Source of the DNA: Clostridia bacterium
GTDB taxonomy: Bacteria; Bacillota; Clostridia; Oscillospirales; Acutalibacteraceae
Length of the DNA: 64,000 bases
NCBI GenBank assembly: GCA_017416765.1
Contig: JAFQBE010000030.1
Span: forward strand, 1 to 64,000
Reading direction: 5' to 3'
Below, in pieces: positions 32,670 to 41,568 of the stretch; within the stretch, counting starts at the first letter, position 1; each line of letters opens with the position of its first letter. Both the position numbers and the translations under genes were made by a program. Below the pieces are notes generated by a model. The model ran no database searches. It was not told the DNA's origin and saw only the letters and a program-made list of their open reading frames with translations.

Positions 32670-34178
32670 ATGAAAAACAGAAATTCAGAAATAACTTTTA
32701 ATTTTGAATGGAACAGCCTGATAAAAGATATGGTACACAGTCTGTGGTGTATTGTTCTTATTGCTCTGGCTGCGCTGATGAGTATTCAGGTTGTTGAAAA
32801 GAGCATTTATACTCCTGTATATACCAGCTCGGCTGTTCTTGTTGTACGCTCAAGGGTTGGCACAACGGGTGCATTCAGCAGCCTGACTGCATCCATGGAA
32901 ATGGCAAACATTTTTACAGATGTGTTCAAGCAGAATTCTCTTAAAAAGCTGGCGGCAGAGAACATAGGGCTGGATTCCTTTGACGGTACAATTACCACAA
33001 GCCTTACAGAGGCTACAAACCTTCTCAATATTTCCGTTAAAGCAAAAGATCCCGAGCTTGCTTTCAGGCTGCTCAGGTCGATACTTGAGGTCTATCCTGA
33101 AGTTACTGAGGCTGTTTTTACAGATTCGGTTATAGATATTGTTTCTGAACCTAAAATGGCAACCTTCCCTTCGAATTCAAGACTTACTGTGTACAGAAAT
33201 GAAATAATATTTCTTGCTATGCTGCTGGAAGGCGGTCTTATTGCAGTTCTTTCCCTGTTCAGAGGTACGGTTAAGGAGGAAAAAGGCTTTGACGATAAGG
33301 TCGATGCCAAGCTTCTCGGCACAATATCTCACGAAAAGCCTCACCTTTCCAGAAAAGAACGCTTCAGACGCAAAAAAAGAGCGCTTCTTATCAACGATGC
33401 TTATTCAAGCCTGAGATTCACAGAGGATTATCAGAAGCTATGTAACAAGTTTGAATATATGTACAAAAACCAGGGTAAACAAACTTTTGTTATTTCCAGC
33501 GTCGCTGAAAACGAAGGTAAATCAACTGTTGCGTCAAATATTTCGCTTGCTCTTGCAGAGCGTGGATATAATGTTATCCTTCTTGATATGGATTTGCATA
33601 AGCCGTCAATTTATAAGATTTTCGATTTTCATGATGCAATTGAAACGGATTGGGCTGATGTGCTGTCAAGCAAAACAGAGCTTGTCAATATGAGATTTTA
33701 CCGTTACAGAAAAAGCGGGCTTATAATTGCGTTCAACAAGAAAACAAAAGCAAATAAAAAAGTTATGATAAACAATCAGGTGGTGGGTAGCAGGCTTGAA
33801 AAGCTTAAATCCAAGGCTGATTTCATAATTATTGATACTCCGCCCACTTCTGTTTCGGCAGATGCGGTCGCAATTGCCGAAAAAGCGGATGCAACAGTGC
33901 TTGTTGTTCGAACGGACTGCGTGCTTGTTGAAGATATAAACGAGGCAGTTCTGAACATTACGGAATCCGGCGGAAAGCTGGAAGGCTGCATACTCAACAA
34001 TGTTTATGAACCGTTCACTCTGTTCGGTCAGATTGGCGTTGATGAAAGAGGTTACTATTCCCGCAGTAACCATTACGGCTATTCTAAGGCTGCCTGGCAG
34101 TATTCGGACAGCTATTTGCGTAACCGTGAGGCGGGATATTCTCACGACTCATCAGATGATATAAGAAGTGACAAATAA
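32670..34178 (+). CDS. Wzz-like/BY-kinase fusion, copy 1
   Basis: 502 residues from ATG 32670, 8 nt after AGGAG. The N-terminal chain-length (Wzz) part has a first helix near residues 28-45 and a second near 178-198. The tyrosine-kinase part has SVAENEGKSTVASN (Walker A), VILLDMDLHKPS (Walker A') and FIIIDTPPTS. The C-terminal tail holds a tyrosine cluster (YYSRSNHYGYSKAAWQYSDS) for autophosphorylation. It should control polysaccharide chain length together with the CpsB phosphatase. Confidence 0.92.
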   Translation: MKNRNSEITFNFEWNSLIKDMVHSLWCIVLIALAALMSIQVVEKSIYTPVYTSSAVLVVRSRVGTTGAFSSLTASMEMANIFTDVFKQNSLKKLAAENIGLDSFDGTITTSLTEATNLLNISVKAKDPELAFRLLRSILEVYPEVTEAVFTDSVIDIVSEPKMATFPSNSRLTVYRNEIIFLAMLLEGGLIAVLSLFRGTVKEEKGFDDKVDAKLLGTISHEKPHLSRKERFRRKKRALLINDAYSSLRFTEDYQKLCNKFEYMYKNQGKQTFVISSVAENEGKSTVASNISLALAERGYNVILLDMDLHKPSIYKIFDFHDAIETDWADVLSSKTELVNMRFYRYRKSGLIIAFNKKTKANKKVMINNQVVGSRLEKLKSKADFIIIDTPPTSVSADAVAIAEKADATVLVVRTDCVLVEDINEAVLNITESGGKLEGCILNNVYEPFTLFGQIGVDERGYYSRSNHYGYSKAAWQYSDSYLRNREAGYSHDSSDDIRSDK

Positions 34179-34190
34179 GGTTGGTAGACT

Positions 34191-35645
34191 ATGAAAAACA
34201 ATCCTGTTAATAAAGATAATAATGGGTCGAGCGTTGAGTTGCGCATATTTTTAGGAGATATATGGCGCGGCGTGAGAAAATTCGGCTGGGTTGTGGCTGC
34301 TCTTGCGGTGCTGCTTGGCGGAGTGCAGTTTTATCGCAGCTATACAAGCTTTGTGCCTGCGTATAATGTTTCTGCAACCTTTACCGTTCACACCGAAAAC
34401 GAAGTGCTTACGGGTGATAACGGAATAGCTGCTTATTCTTTCTATTATGACCGTGAAACGGCTGACCAACTGGCAACGGTTTTTCCGCATATTATCAGCA
34501 ACCAGATTCTCCGTACCAAGGTTTGCAATGACCTGGGTGTTGAAAGTATGCCTGCTTCTGTCAGTGCAAAATGTGTACAGGGTACAAACATGGTTACTCT
34601 TACAGCAACCGGTACTGACCCTCAGATGACGTATGATACGCTGCTTTCTGTTATAGAAAATTATCCGGAGCTTGCAGATTATATTATCGGTCGCACTAAA
34701 GTTGTAATGATAAATGAGCCTTCTGTGCCTGAAAAGCCCGCCAACGAAGGGGCGTGGATAGCTTCTGTATCAAGAGCTGTTCTTATCGGAGCAGCGCTTG
34801 GCTTGGCGTGGATTGTTGTGTATGCGTTCATGCGTAAGACAGTACGCACAAAAGAGGATATCAGAACGGTGTTCAACCAGCATTGTATTGCGGTTCTTCC
34901 TCAGGTTGTGTTCAAAAAATACCGCAGAGAAATTGACAAAAGCATACTTATTACCAATCCTCTTGTAGGTAATGATTTTCTTGAATCCCTGCGTCTTATG
35001 AGAGGCTCGCTTCAGAGCTTGCTGGCGGAGGACAAAAAAACCGTAATGGTTACAAGCACTGCTCCCGCAGAGGGCAAAACCGTTGTTGCGGCAAACCTTG
35101 CTTCGATTTTTGCAAAGGAGGAGAAAAGGGTTCTTCTGATAGATGCTGACCTTCGTAATTCCGGCCTTAAAGAGCTGTTCGGAAAAGTAAATGTTCCGAA
35201 AACCGAGAAGGCGAAGAACAGTTTTTACCGTGTGGATACAATAGATTCTCTCGGTTTTGATTTGCTTACTTTTAATAAGCAGATTAACACTGTTCGGAAA
35301 ATTGTCACTACAGATGAACTCAAGCGAAAACTTAATGAGTTAAAGGCAGAGTACGATTTCGTCTTTGTTGATACTCCGCCTTGCGGAATAATTTCCGATG
35401 CCGCTATGGTTGCGCAGTCGGTTGACGCAATTGTTTATGTAATAAGAGAAGATGCCGTTATGCAGAAAACAATTCGCACCGGTATCAGCTCAATGCTTGA
35501 AACTGATGCACAATTCCTTGGCTGTATACTGAACGGTGCAGCAATCGGTTTTGGCGGATATTACCGATATGGCGGCTATTACAGCAACTACCGCTATGGG
35601 TATTCGTCAAAATACGGCTACGGCAAAAATAAAATAAAAAAATAA
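34191..35645 (+). CDS. Wzz-like/BY-kinase fusion, copy 2
   Basis: 484 residues, the same layout as its neighbour: helices near residues 35-50 and 195-215 around an outer Wzz domain, then STAPAEGKTVVAANLASIFA (Walker A), VLLIDADLRNSGLKELF and FVFVDTPPCG. The tail is extremely rich in Tyr and Gly (YYRYGGYYSNYRYGYSSKYG). The two kinases are clearly diverged, not a recent duplication. Two full kinases in tandem suggest hetero-oligomers or control of two different chain lengths. Confidence 0.92.
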   Translation: MKNNPVNKDNNGSSVELRIFLGDIWRGVRKFGWVVAALAVLLGGVQFYRSYTSFVPAYNVSATFTVHTENEVLTGDNGIAAYSFYYDRETADQLATVFPHIISNQILRTKVCNDLGVESMPASVSAKCVQGTNMVTLTATGTDPQMTYDTLLSVIENYPELADYIIGRTKVVMINEPSVPEKPANEGAWIASVSRAVLIGAALGLAWIVVYAFMRKTVRTKEDIRTVFNQHCIAVLPQVVFKKYRREIDKSILITNPLVGNDFLESLRLMRGSLQSLLAEDKKTVMVTSTAPAEGKTVVAANLASIFAKEEKRVLLIDADLRNSGLKELFGKVNVPKTEKAKNSFYRVDTIDSLGFDLLTFNKQINTVRKIVTTDELKRKLNELKAEYDFVFVDTPPCGIISDAAMVAQSVDAIVYVIREDAVMQKTIRTGISSMLETDAQFLGCILNGAAIGFGGYYRYGGYYSNYRYGYSSKYGYGKNKIKK

Positions 35646-35676
35646 CAAAAGTAATTCCTGAATCGGAGGTGATAAC

Positions 35677-37392
35677 GTGAAAAAACCGGCTGAATATTTA
35701 TCCTTGTTCCGCTCTATGGGTAAGGAGTGGGGGTGGATTCTGCACTATGTTTCGCGTTATCGTCTTCAGATAATTATTTATGTTGTAATAGGTATTTTGA
35801 GTACGGCGATGGGTATTGGTTCAACCGTTGCCTCGAAATATCTTATAGATTCTGTTGTTTCCCGTGATACAAAAACCGTTGCCGTAAGTGCTGCTTTGGC
35901 AGTGGGTCTTGCTTTGGCACAGATTATTGTAAATGCAGTAACATCAAGGGTTGCAACCGTTGTGGGAACAAAGGTCAGCAACGAAATCCGTTCAAATGTG
36001 TATGAACATATGGTTTATTCGGATTGGGAGGCTATAAGCAAATATCATTCGGGTGACCTGCTCAACAGAATTGAGGGTGATGTTTCTGCTTTGGCAAGCA
36101 GTGTAATTTCTTTCGTTCCCAACGTTTTTATGAGAATAACTCAGTTTGCAGGCTGCCTTGCAGTTGTGCTTTATTATGATCCGATAATGGCATTTTTTGC
36201 TTTGATGAGCGCTCCGTTTCTTGCAGTTACATCAAACATTTCTGCAAAAATGATGCGCAAGTATAATGTTGAAAGCCGTAATATGAACGGAAAAATCCTT
36301 TCGTTTTATTCGGAGTCGATACAGAATATTCAGACTATCAAGGCATTCGGCGTAACGGGAAGATATGTCGGTCAACTGAAGGCTTATATGTCTATTTACA
36401 GAAAAATGAGGCTTGACCACAACAAGTTTTCCGTTATAATGACGACAAGCCTTTCGGTTATAGGTTTGCTGGTTGCATATATCTGTTACGGCTGGGGCGT
36501 ATGGCGGTTGTGGCAGGGATTCATAACTTTCGGTACAATGACGCTGTTTTTGCAGATTTCCGGTCAGCTTACATCATCATTTTCTGCTATTGTTTCATTG
36601 CTGCCTACTTCTATTTCTATTGCTACTGCCGCAGGCAGAATTATGGAGATTACTGATATTCCGTTGGAAAAAAGCGACGATGATTCCGCTGCAGAGGCTA
36701 TGGCTGCGGAGGCTGAGAAATCAGGAATTTATCTTAGGTGCGATAGCCTGACTTATGCGTATAATGGCACGGATACACCTGTCGTAAAGGATATATCGTT
36801 TTATGTAAATCCGGGCGAAACAGTTGCTTTGGTTGGACCTTCGGGTGAGGGCAAAACAACAATACTCCGCCTTATTCTTGGCCTTGTAAAGCCGCAGGAC
36901 GGATGCATGACAATGTCAGTTGCTGACGGCAGAGTGCTTGATGTTTCTGCAAGCACCAGAAGATTCTGCTCGTATGTGCCGCAGGAAAATGCGGTTTTTG
37001 CAGGCAGTATAGCCGATAATTTACGCATTGTAAATCAGCAGGCTACGGATGAGGAGCTTATTAAAGCACTGAAGAATGCAGCCGCATGGAGCTTTATCGA
37101 AAAACTCCCTGACGGAATTTATACGCAGATGAATGAAAAAGGTGTGAATTTTTCGGAGGGACAGGTGCAGCGTATTTCAATTGCGCGGGCATTGTTGAGA
37201 AATGCTCCCGTTCTTGTAATGGACGAGGCAACGAGCGCACTTGATGCGGCAACGGAAGCAACAGTTCTTGCCAATATTATGAAATCGTATCCTAACAGAA
37301 CTTGTGTTATTACCACTCACAGACCGAGTATGCTGCAATATTGCAACAGGGTGTATGAGGTTGATGAGGCAGGCAATCTGACACTCAAATAA
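35677..37392 (+). CDS. ABC transporter, fused permease and ATPase
   Basis: 571 residues from GTG 35677 with CGGAGGTGAT in front. Six membrane helices (about 30-310) form a type IV exporter core; the ATPase has GPSGEGKTTILRLILG, SYVPQENAVFAGSIADNL, NFSEGQVQRISIARALL and VLVMDEATSALDA. The signature FSEGQ departs from LSGGQ at two places. No N-terminal peptidase domain. It lies directly upstream of the peptide-modification genes and is likely the exporter of their product, although a strong terminator and new promoter separate it from them; lipid or glycan export is the alternative. Confidence 0.88.
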   Translation: MKKPAEYLSLFRSMGKEWGWILHYVSRYRLQIIIYVVIGILSTAMGIGSTVASKYLIDSVVSRDTKTVAVSAALAVGLALAQIIVNAVTSRVATVVGTKVSNEIRSNVYEHMVYSDWEAISKYHSGDLLNRIEGDVSALASSVISFVPNVFMRITQFAGCLAVVLYYDPIMAFFALMSAPFLAVTSNISAKMMRKYNVESRNMNGKILSFYSESIQNIQTIKAFGVTGRYVGQLKAYMSIYRKMRLDHNKFSVIMTTSLSVIGLLVAYICYGWGVWRLWQGFITFGTMTLFLQISGQLTSSFSAIVSLLPTSISIATAAGRIMEITDIPLEKSDDDSAAEAMAAEAEKSGIYLRCDSLTYAYNGTDTPVVKDISFYVNPGETVALVGPSGEGKTTILRLILGLVKPQDGCMTMSVADGRVLDVSASTRRFCSYVPQENAVFAGSIADNLRIVNQQATDEELIKALKNAAAWSFIEKLPDGIYTQMNEKGVNFSEGQVQRISIARALLRNAPVLVMDEATSALDAATEATVLANIMKSYPNRTCVITTHRPSMLQYCNRVYEVDEAGNLTLK

Positions 37393-37437
37393 AAACAGTT
37401 TGTGCGGTTTGTAAAACTGTGCAGACTGTTTTGTTTT
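37392..37437 (+). terminator. terminator after the ABC transporter gene
   Basis: AAAACAGTTTGTGC and GTGCAGACTGTTTT form a 14-bp stem with three G-T pairs around a 13-nt loop, followed by GTTTTTG. It closes the first polysaccharide transcript. Confidence 0.7.
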
Positions 37438-37476
37438 TGCATTGTTTTATATATTATATATTTATATAAAATTTTG

Positions 37477-37505
37477 TTGATTTATGTGTACGATAGTGAT
37501 ATAAT
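37477..37505 (+). promoter_or_regulatory. strong SigA-type promoter of the peptide-modification cluster
   Basis: TTGATT (37477-37482) and TATAAT (37500-37505) are 17 bp apart, with an extended -10 (TGA before TATAAT). It starts a unit with at least six overlapping genes. Confidence 0.8.
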
Positions 37506-37553
37506 TAATTCTGTATAAGAAGATGGAATGATGGTTTTAAGGAGGGATTGGCA

Positions 37554-37820
37554 ATGTACCGTGTTAAAGAAGGCTTCATCATACGCAAAATCGGTGGGTA
37601 TGTTATGGCTGTACCGACAGGAACGCAGACATCAGAGATGCACGGTATGATAGCGCTCAATGAAACCGGAGAGCTGCTGTGGAAGCTGCTCGAAAAAGGT
37701 GCTGATGCCGATGTACTTGCCAATGCACTTGCCGAGCACTATGAAGTGGAAAAGTCAGTCGCTCTCAATGATGTAATCAGGTTTATTGATATGCTTAAAG
37801 AGCAGGGAGCTTTACAGTGA
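37554..37820 (+). CDS. PqqD-like peptide-binding protein
   Basis: 88 residues from ATG 37554, 7 nt after GGAGGG. The PqqD/RRE fold is visible: three-strand start (YRVKEGFIIRKIGGYVMAVP), the conserved IALNETGELLWKLLEKGA and a C-terminal helix set ending FIDMLKEQGAL. Such proteins hold the leader of a precursor peptide for the radical SAM enzyme, encoded next with a 4-nt overlap. Confidence 0.88.
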   Translation: MYRVKEGFIIRKIGGYVMAVPTGTQTSEMHGMIALNETGELLWKLLEKGADADVLANALAEHYEVEKSVALNDVIRFIDMLKEQGALQ

Positions 37821-38881
37821 CTAACAACTGCGAAAATTTCGGTGAAGGTTTTCTCGGTAAACTTAATATCTGGGCAAAAGAGACCTGTGTACCGTTCAGT
37901 ACATCCTTTGAGCTGACACCTTTTTGTAATTTCCGTTGCGTTATGTGCTATGTCCGTCTTGAAAAGGAACAGGCAGAGCAGCAAGGCAGGCTGCTGTCGG
38001 CTTCGGAGTGGCTGGAAATAGCAAGAGGATTGCGCGATATGGGTACACTTCAGATTGACCTTACGGGTGGCGAAGTTTTTGTCTACCCTGAATTCTGGGA
38101 GCTGTACAGCGAACTTAACAAAATGGGCTTTCTGATAGCAGTACTTTCAAACGGTTCACTTATTGATGAATCGGTTATGGAAAAATTCCGTTTGTATGGT
38201 ATGCCGCACAGCGTAAAACTCACACTGTACGGTGCAAGCGATGATACCTATGCAAGGGTATGCGGTTCATCAGACGGTTTTTCAAAAATTTCAAAAGCAA
38301 TAGATCTCTTGCAGGGAGCGGGCGTGCCGGTGTCAATGTCGGCAACCATTGTGCACGAAAATGCAGATGACCTGCAGGCTATGTATAAATTTGCCGCAGA
38401 AAAAGGAATAAGGCTGCATCATTCAGTGGCGGTGCTCAAGCCGTCACGCGGTGCGGTTAATACGGCAGAAAGCTCAAGGCTCGGATTTCTCGACTATTCT
38501 TACGAATACACCTTGGAGGATTTGGAAAAAAGTCGGTACCGTATACCTGAATATCCTTTTTCGATGTGTGCCGGCTACCGTAAGTCATTGTTTATCACCT
38601 GGAACGGACATCTTCAGCTCTGTTCTTTTTTGAGCAATCCTTATGTGAACTTTTCAGGAGATATAAAAACTGATTTTTCGAAGCTTTACGGTTTGCTTGA
38701 ACAAATAAATAATCCGCCTGAATGTGCGGCTTGCGAATGGAAAGAGTTTTGTCAGAGATGTCCGGCAGTATTGTGTTGTGAAAGCGGTCATCCTGAAAAA
38801 ATTGATAAAAATTTCTGTGAAACAGCAAAACAGTTAAAGATGTTATATGATATGAAAAGGGGTATGAATTATGAAGAATAA
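37817..38881 (+). CDS. radical SAM/SPASM peptide-modifying enzyme
   Basis: 354 residues from GTG 37817. The SAM cluster motif is CNFRCVMCYVR (about residue 38), with LTGGEVFVYPEF after it. The C-terminal SPASM region has CSFLSN, then CAACEWKEFCQRCPAVLCC and a last Cys in NFCE, enough for auxiliary iron-sulfur clusters. Enzymes of this build cross-link or epimerise residues in ribosomal peptides, or process quinohemoproteins. Its last 11 nt overlap the small gene at 38871, the natural candidate substrate. Confidence 0.9.
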   Translation: MTNNCENFGEGFLGKLNIWAKETCVPFSTSFELTPFCNFRCVMCYVRLEKEQAEQQGRLLSASEWLEIARGLRDMGTLQIDLTGGEVFVYPEFWELYSELNKMGFLIAVLSNGSLIDESVMEKFRLYGMPHSVKLTLYGASDDTYARVCGSSDGFSKISKAIDLLQGAGVPVSMSATIVHENADDLQAMYKFAAEKGIRLHHSVAVLKPSRGAVNTAESSRLGFLDYSYEYTLEDLEKSRYRIPEYPFSMCAGYRKSLFITWNGHLQLCSFLSNPYVNFSGDIKTDFSKLYGLLEQINNPPECAACEWKEFCQRCPAVLCCESGHPEKIDKNFCETAKQLKMLYDMKRGMNYEE

Positions 38882-39152
38882 GTATGTTGCTCCCGAAAGT
38901 AAGCTCATCGCACTCAACTTTAAAGAGAGTATTGCTGCTTCTGAAAGCGGCGATATAGTCAGCGGTATGGCTGTTATCAAGTTCCACGCAGCCAAGGATG
39001 CTTGCAGAGAAACCTATACCAAGCGTATTCCCGTAACACAAGGCGTAGGTCCTGATTTTGTCGACTATTACAGCGATTTTATGGCGCTGGTACAGTCAAC
39101 CGGTAATTTTGAAGCATACTTTTACTGCTTCAACGGTATGCAGGATATATGA
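38871..39152 (+). CDS. candidate RiPP precursor peptide
   Basis: 93 residues, starting inside the end of the radical SAM gene with GGGG before ATG 38871, and overlapping the kinase gene by 4 nt. The N terminus MKNKYVAPESKLIALNFKES, followed by IAASESG, looks like a leader: hydrophobic pattern, then small residues and Gly. The C-terminal 60 residues are rich in aromatic residues (DFVDYYSDF, FEAYFYCFNG) and have two Cys. No known RiPP class is recognised. Precursor status is inferred from size, position and leader-like start. Confidence 0.6.
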   Translation: MKNKYVAPESKLIALNFKESIAASESGDIVSGMAVIKFHAAKDACRETYTKRIPVTQGVGPDFVDYYSDFMALVQSTGNFEAYFYCFNGMQDI

Positions 39153-39913
39153 TTTGTATTGCGGACTTACTCATTGAGTGGGACGATGACCGCCGCAGCT
39201 TTATAAAAGATTTTGTTGCGGATTCTCACGGCTCGCCTGTTATGAGAATAGATTTCAAAAGCAGATTACCTGAATGCCACAGCGTGAAATATACCGACAG
39301 TACGGCAGACAGATTTCTCTGTGCAGACAACGGCGGCTTCCTTTTTGCCAACAAGGATTGGTCTGAGGCAACCTCATATCTTCTGCCCGAATCTAATGCG
39401 GATTATACCTTGCCGCTGGCGGCAATATGCTCAAGGCTTTCGTATTACAACGCTCTGCTTGCACATTCTTCGTTTGTTGTGTATCAGGGTAAGGGTATTA
39501 TTTTTACCGGATATTCCGGTGTGGGCAAAACAACGCAGGCTGAACTCTGGGCAAAGCATATGGCTGCCGAGATAGTAAACGGCGATAAGGCTTTGCTGCG
39601 TGAAACGGGTGGCAGATTTTATGCATACGGTCTGCCTTGGAAGGGTTCGTCGGAATATTGTCTGAATAAAAAAGCAGAGCTTTGCGGCGTGGTTGTACTC
39701 AGGCAGTCTGAGGTAAACCGTATAACAAGGCTTGATAAAGAAGCGGCAGAATACTTTATGCCGCATATCTTCCTTCCTCATTGGGATAAAGAATGTTTAA
39801 GCAGTGCGTTGGATACTTTTGATAAACTTATCGGTAATGTACCGGTGTATCTGCTTGAATGCAGACCTGATGAAGAAGCTGTTCAAATTACAAAAACTGC
39901 TGTTTTCGGGTGA
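39149..39913 (+). CDS. HprK-like kinase
   Basis: 254 residues. The P-loop FTGYSGVGKTTQAELWA (about residue 122) and the following EIVNGDKALLRE and AYGLPWKGSSEY match the HPr kinase-related group found in lasso-peptide and other peptide clusters and in some polysaccharide loci. It lacks the N-terminal domain of true HprK. In paeninodin-type clusters such a kinase phosphorylates the precursor tail; the target here is unknown. It overlaps the precursor candidate by 4 nt and precedes the peptidase gene by 3 nt. Confidence 0.82.
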   Translation: MICIADLLIEWDDDRRSFIKDFVADSHGSPVMRIDFKSRLPECHSVKYTDSTADRFLCADNGGFLFANKDWSEATSYLLPESNADYTLPLAAICSRLSYYNALLAHSSFVVYQGKGIIFTGYSGVGKTTQAELWAKHMAAEIVNGDKALLRETGGRFYAYGLPWKGSSEYCLNKKAELCGVVVLRQSEVNRITRLDKEAAEYFMPHIFLPHWDKECLSSALDTFDKLIGNVPVYLLECRPDEEAVQITKTAVFG

Positions 39914-39916
39914 GTT

Positions 39917-40426
39917 ATGGAAAAGCTTGACTGTTCCGCGTATGATGTGGCGGGTTCAATTGAAGAAATGATACAAAGCGGCGCAACCGTGCCGGTATAT
40001 GTCAGCGGAAACAGCATGAATCCGTTTCTGGTCAGCAGACGGGATATCGTTTATCTGAAAGGTTTATGCGATGCTGAACTGAAGAAAGGTATGATTATCC
40101 TGTTCAGACGAAACGACGGTCAGTTGGTTCTGCACAGGCTGCACCGTTCACTTTTTGACGGAAGGCTTCTGGTTGTCGGTGACGGTCAGGTGGAGTGCGA
40201 AACAATAGATAAAGCTCAGGTTGTTGCGGCAGTCAGCGATATTGAGCGAAAGGGTAAAAAATTCAGTGCAGATTCTTTGAGGTGGAAAACGGCAATCTTT
40301 TTCTGGCAACTGCTTATGCCGTTACGCCCTTTTATTATGAGAATCTGGCGTAAATTAAGAAAAATTCGGCGGAGCAAGAGTTATGGAGCAAGCAGTTCAG
40401 ATAATAATGCAGCTTATCGGCAGTGA
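39917..40426 (+). CDS. S26/SipW-type signal peptidase-like protein
   Basis: 169 residues. The serine region is VPVYVSGNSMNPFL (catalytic Ser before Met) and LVLHRLHRS supplies the His of the Ser-His dyad used by ER-type/SipW peptidases instead of Lys. A C-terminal hydrophobic helix (about 122-140, TAIFFWQLLMPLRPFIM) and a basic tail suggest membrane attachment. It could cleave the leader of the neighbouring peptide. It overlaps the nucleotidyltransferase gene by 44 nt. Confidence 0.8.
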   Translation: MEKLDCSAYDVAGSIEEMIQSGATVPVYVSGNSMNPFLVSRRDIVYLKGLCDAELKKGMIILFRRNDGQLVLHRLHRSLFDGRLLVVGDGQVECETIDKAQVVAAVSDIERKGKKFSADSLRWKTAIFFWQLLMPLRPFIMRIWRKLRKIRRSKSYGASSSDNNAAYRQ

Positions 40427-41537
40427 AGTTTTCGGAAATAAGCTCTCTTTGCCTGATGAAGGCTGCTTTACGGACAAATTGCTTATAGAAATGCTTATTA
40501 TTTCCCGTAATCATAACATTGCACAGCTCGTTGCTTCCGCTTTACTGAAAAGCGGTATTATTGAAAACAGTCCGCAAAAGGGACTGTATCTTAACGAAAT
40601 TTATTCTGCGGTATATTCGCAGGAAAAAATGAGCGAAACATGCCGTGAAATATATGCATTATTGGAAAGGGAGAAAATCCCGTATATCCCGCTCAAAGGA
40701 GCGGTTGTGCGCGGGCTGTATCCCGAGCCGTGGATGCGTGTGAGCGGCGATATTGATATTCTTGTAAAAGAAAAAGACAAGCAGGCTGCAACAAACGCGA
40801 TTTTGGAATCCGGCGGATATGAGCTGAAAAAAGAAAGCGCTTATGATGTTGCGTTTGTATCTCCTAACGGTACGCTGCTTGAACTTCACTACAGACTTTT
40901 TTCAGATAAAAAAAGTGTAAAGAGAATCCCGGATGTGTGGGCTTCGGCAGAGTGCGACGGCGATTCGGAGTACAGATATAAATTGAATGACGGTATTTTC
41001 TGTTATTATCATATTCTGCACATGGCAAAGCATTTAAAAAACGGTGGCTGCGGTATAAGGTCATTTATTGATTTGCGGCTGATTGAGCAGACTTACAACC
41101 TTGATTCTGATGAGGTTGAAAAGCTGCTGAAAAAAAGCGGACTTTCTGTTTTTGCTTACTGTGCAAGAAGGCTGTGTGCCGTATGGTTTGACGGACAGAA
41201 GCATGATGAACAAACTTTACAGTTGGAAAAATATATTCTTGATGGCGGAGTTTTCGGAACGGAAAAAACAAAAATAATATCTCAACAGCAGCGTACAGGC
41301 GGAAAACGGCAGTATTATCTGTCGAAAATATTTGTACCGTACAGGTCGCTGAAATATTTGTATCCTGCTCTTGAAAAATATCCGTTTCTGTTTCCGTTTT
41401 ATGAAGTGCATCGTTGGTTTTCTTTTTTATTCGGTAAAAGAAAAAAGTTCAGAAAAAATTACGCTGCACTGTTTGACAGAGTGTTGAGCGAACAGCCTGA
41501 AGATTATTCACTGTTTGAAGGTTTGGGACTTAAATAA
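40383..41537 (+). CDS. nucleotidyltransferase family protein (NTP_transf_5-like)
   Basis: 384 residues. The motif IPLKGAVVRGLYPEPWMRVS followed by GDIDILVKEKD is the nucleotidyltransferase core of the uncharacterised group (Pfam NTP_transf_5) that occurs beside PqqD, HprK-like and asparagine-synthetase genes in peptide clusters. The rest is helical with a basic end. The reaction and acceptor are unknown; nucleotidyl transfer to a peptide or sugar is possible. ATG 40383 lies inside the peptidase gene. Confidence 0.8.
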   Translation: MEQAVQIIMQLIGSEVFGNKLSLPDEGCFTDKLLIEMLIISRNHNIAQLVASALLKSGIIENSPQKGLYLNEIYSAVYSQEKMSETCREIYALLEREKIPYIPLKGAVVRGLYPEPWMRVSGDIDILVKEKDKQAATNAILESGGYELKKESAYDVAFVSPNGTLLELHYRLFSDKKSVKRIPDVWASAECDGDSEYRYKLNDGIFCYYHILHMAKHLKNGGCGIRSFIDLRLIEQTYNLDSDEVEKLLKKSGLSVFAYCARRLCAVWFDGQKHDEQTLQLEKYILDGGVFGTEKTKIISQQQRTGGKRQYYLSKIFVPYRSLKYLYPALEKYPFLFPFYEVHRWFSFLFGKRKKFRKNYAALFDRVLSEQPEDYSLFEGLGLK

Positions 41538-41568
41538 AGCAGGTTTCTTTTGATAAGAGGTTTGAATA

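Noticed and set aside
33666-34145. Minus-strand open frame of 159 codons inside kinase copy 1
   Set aside because: Shadow of a well-supported gene: no ribosome site, no recognisable protein features.
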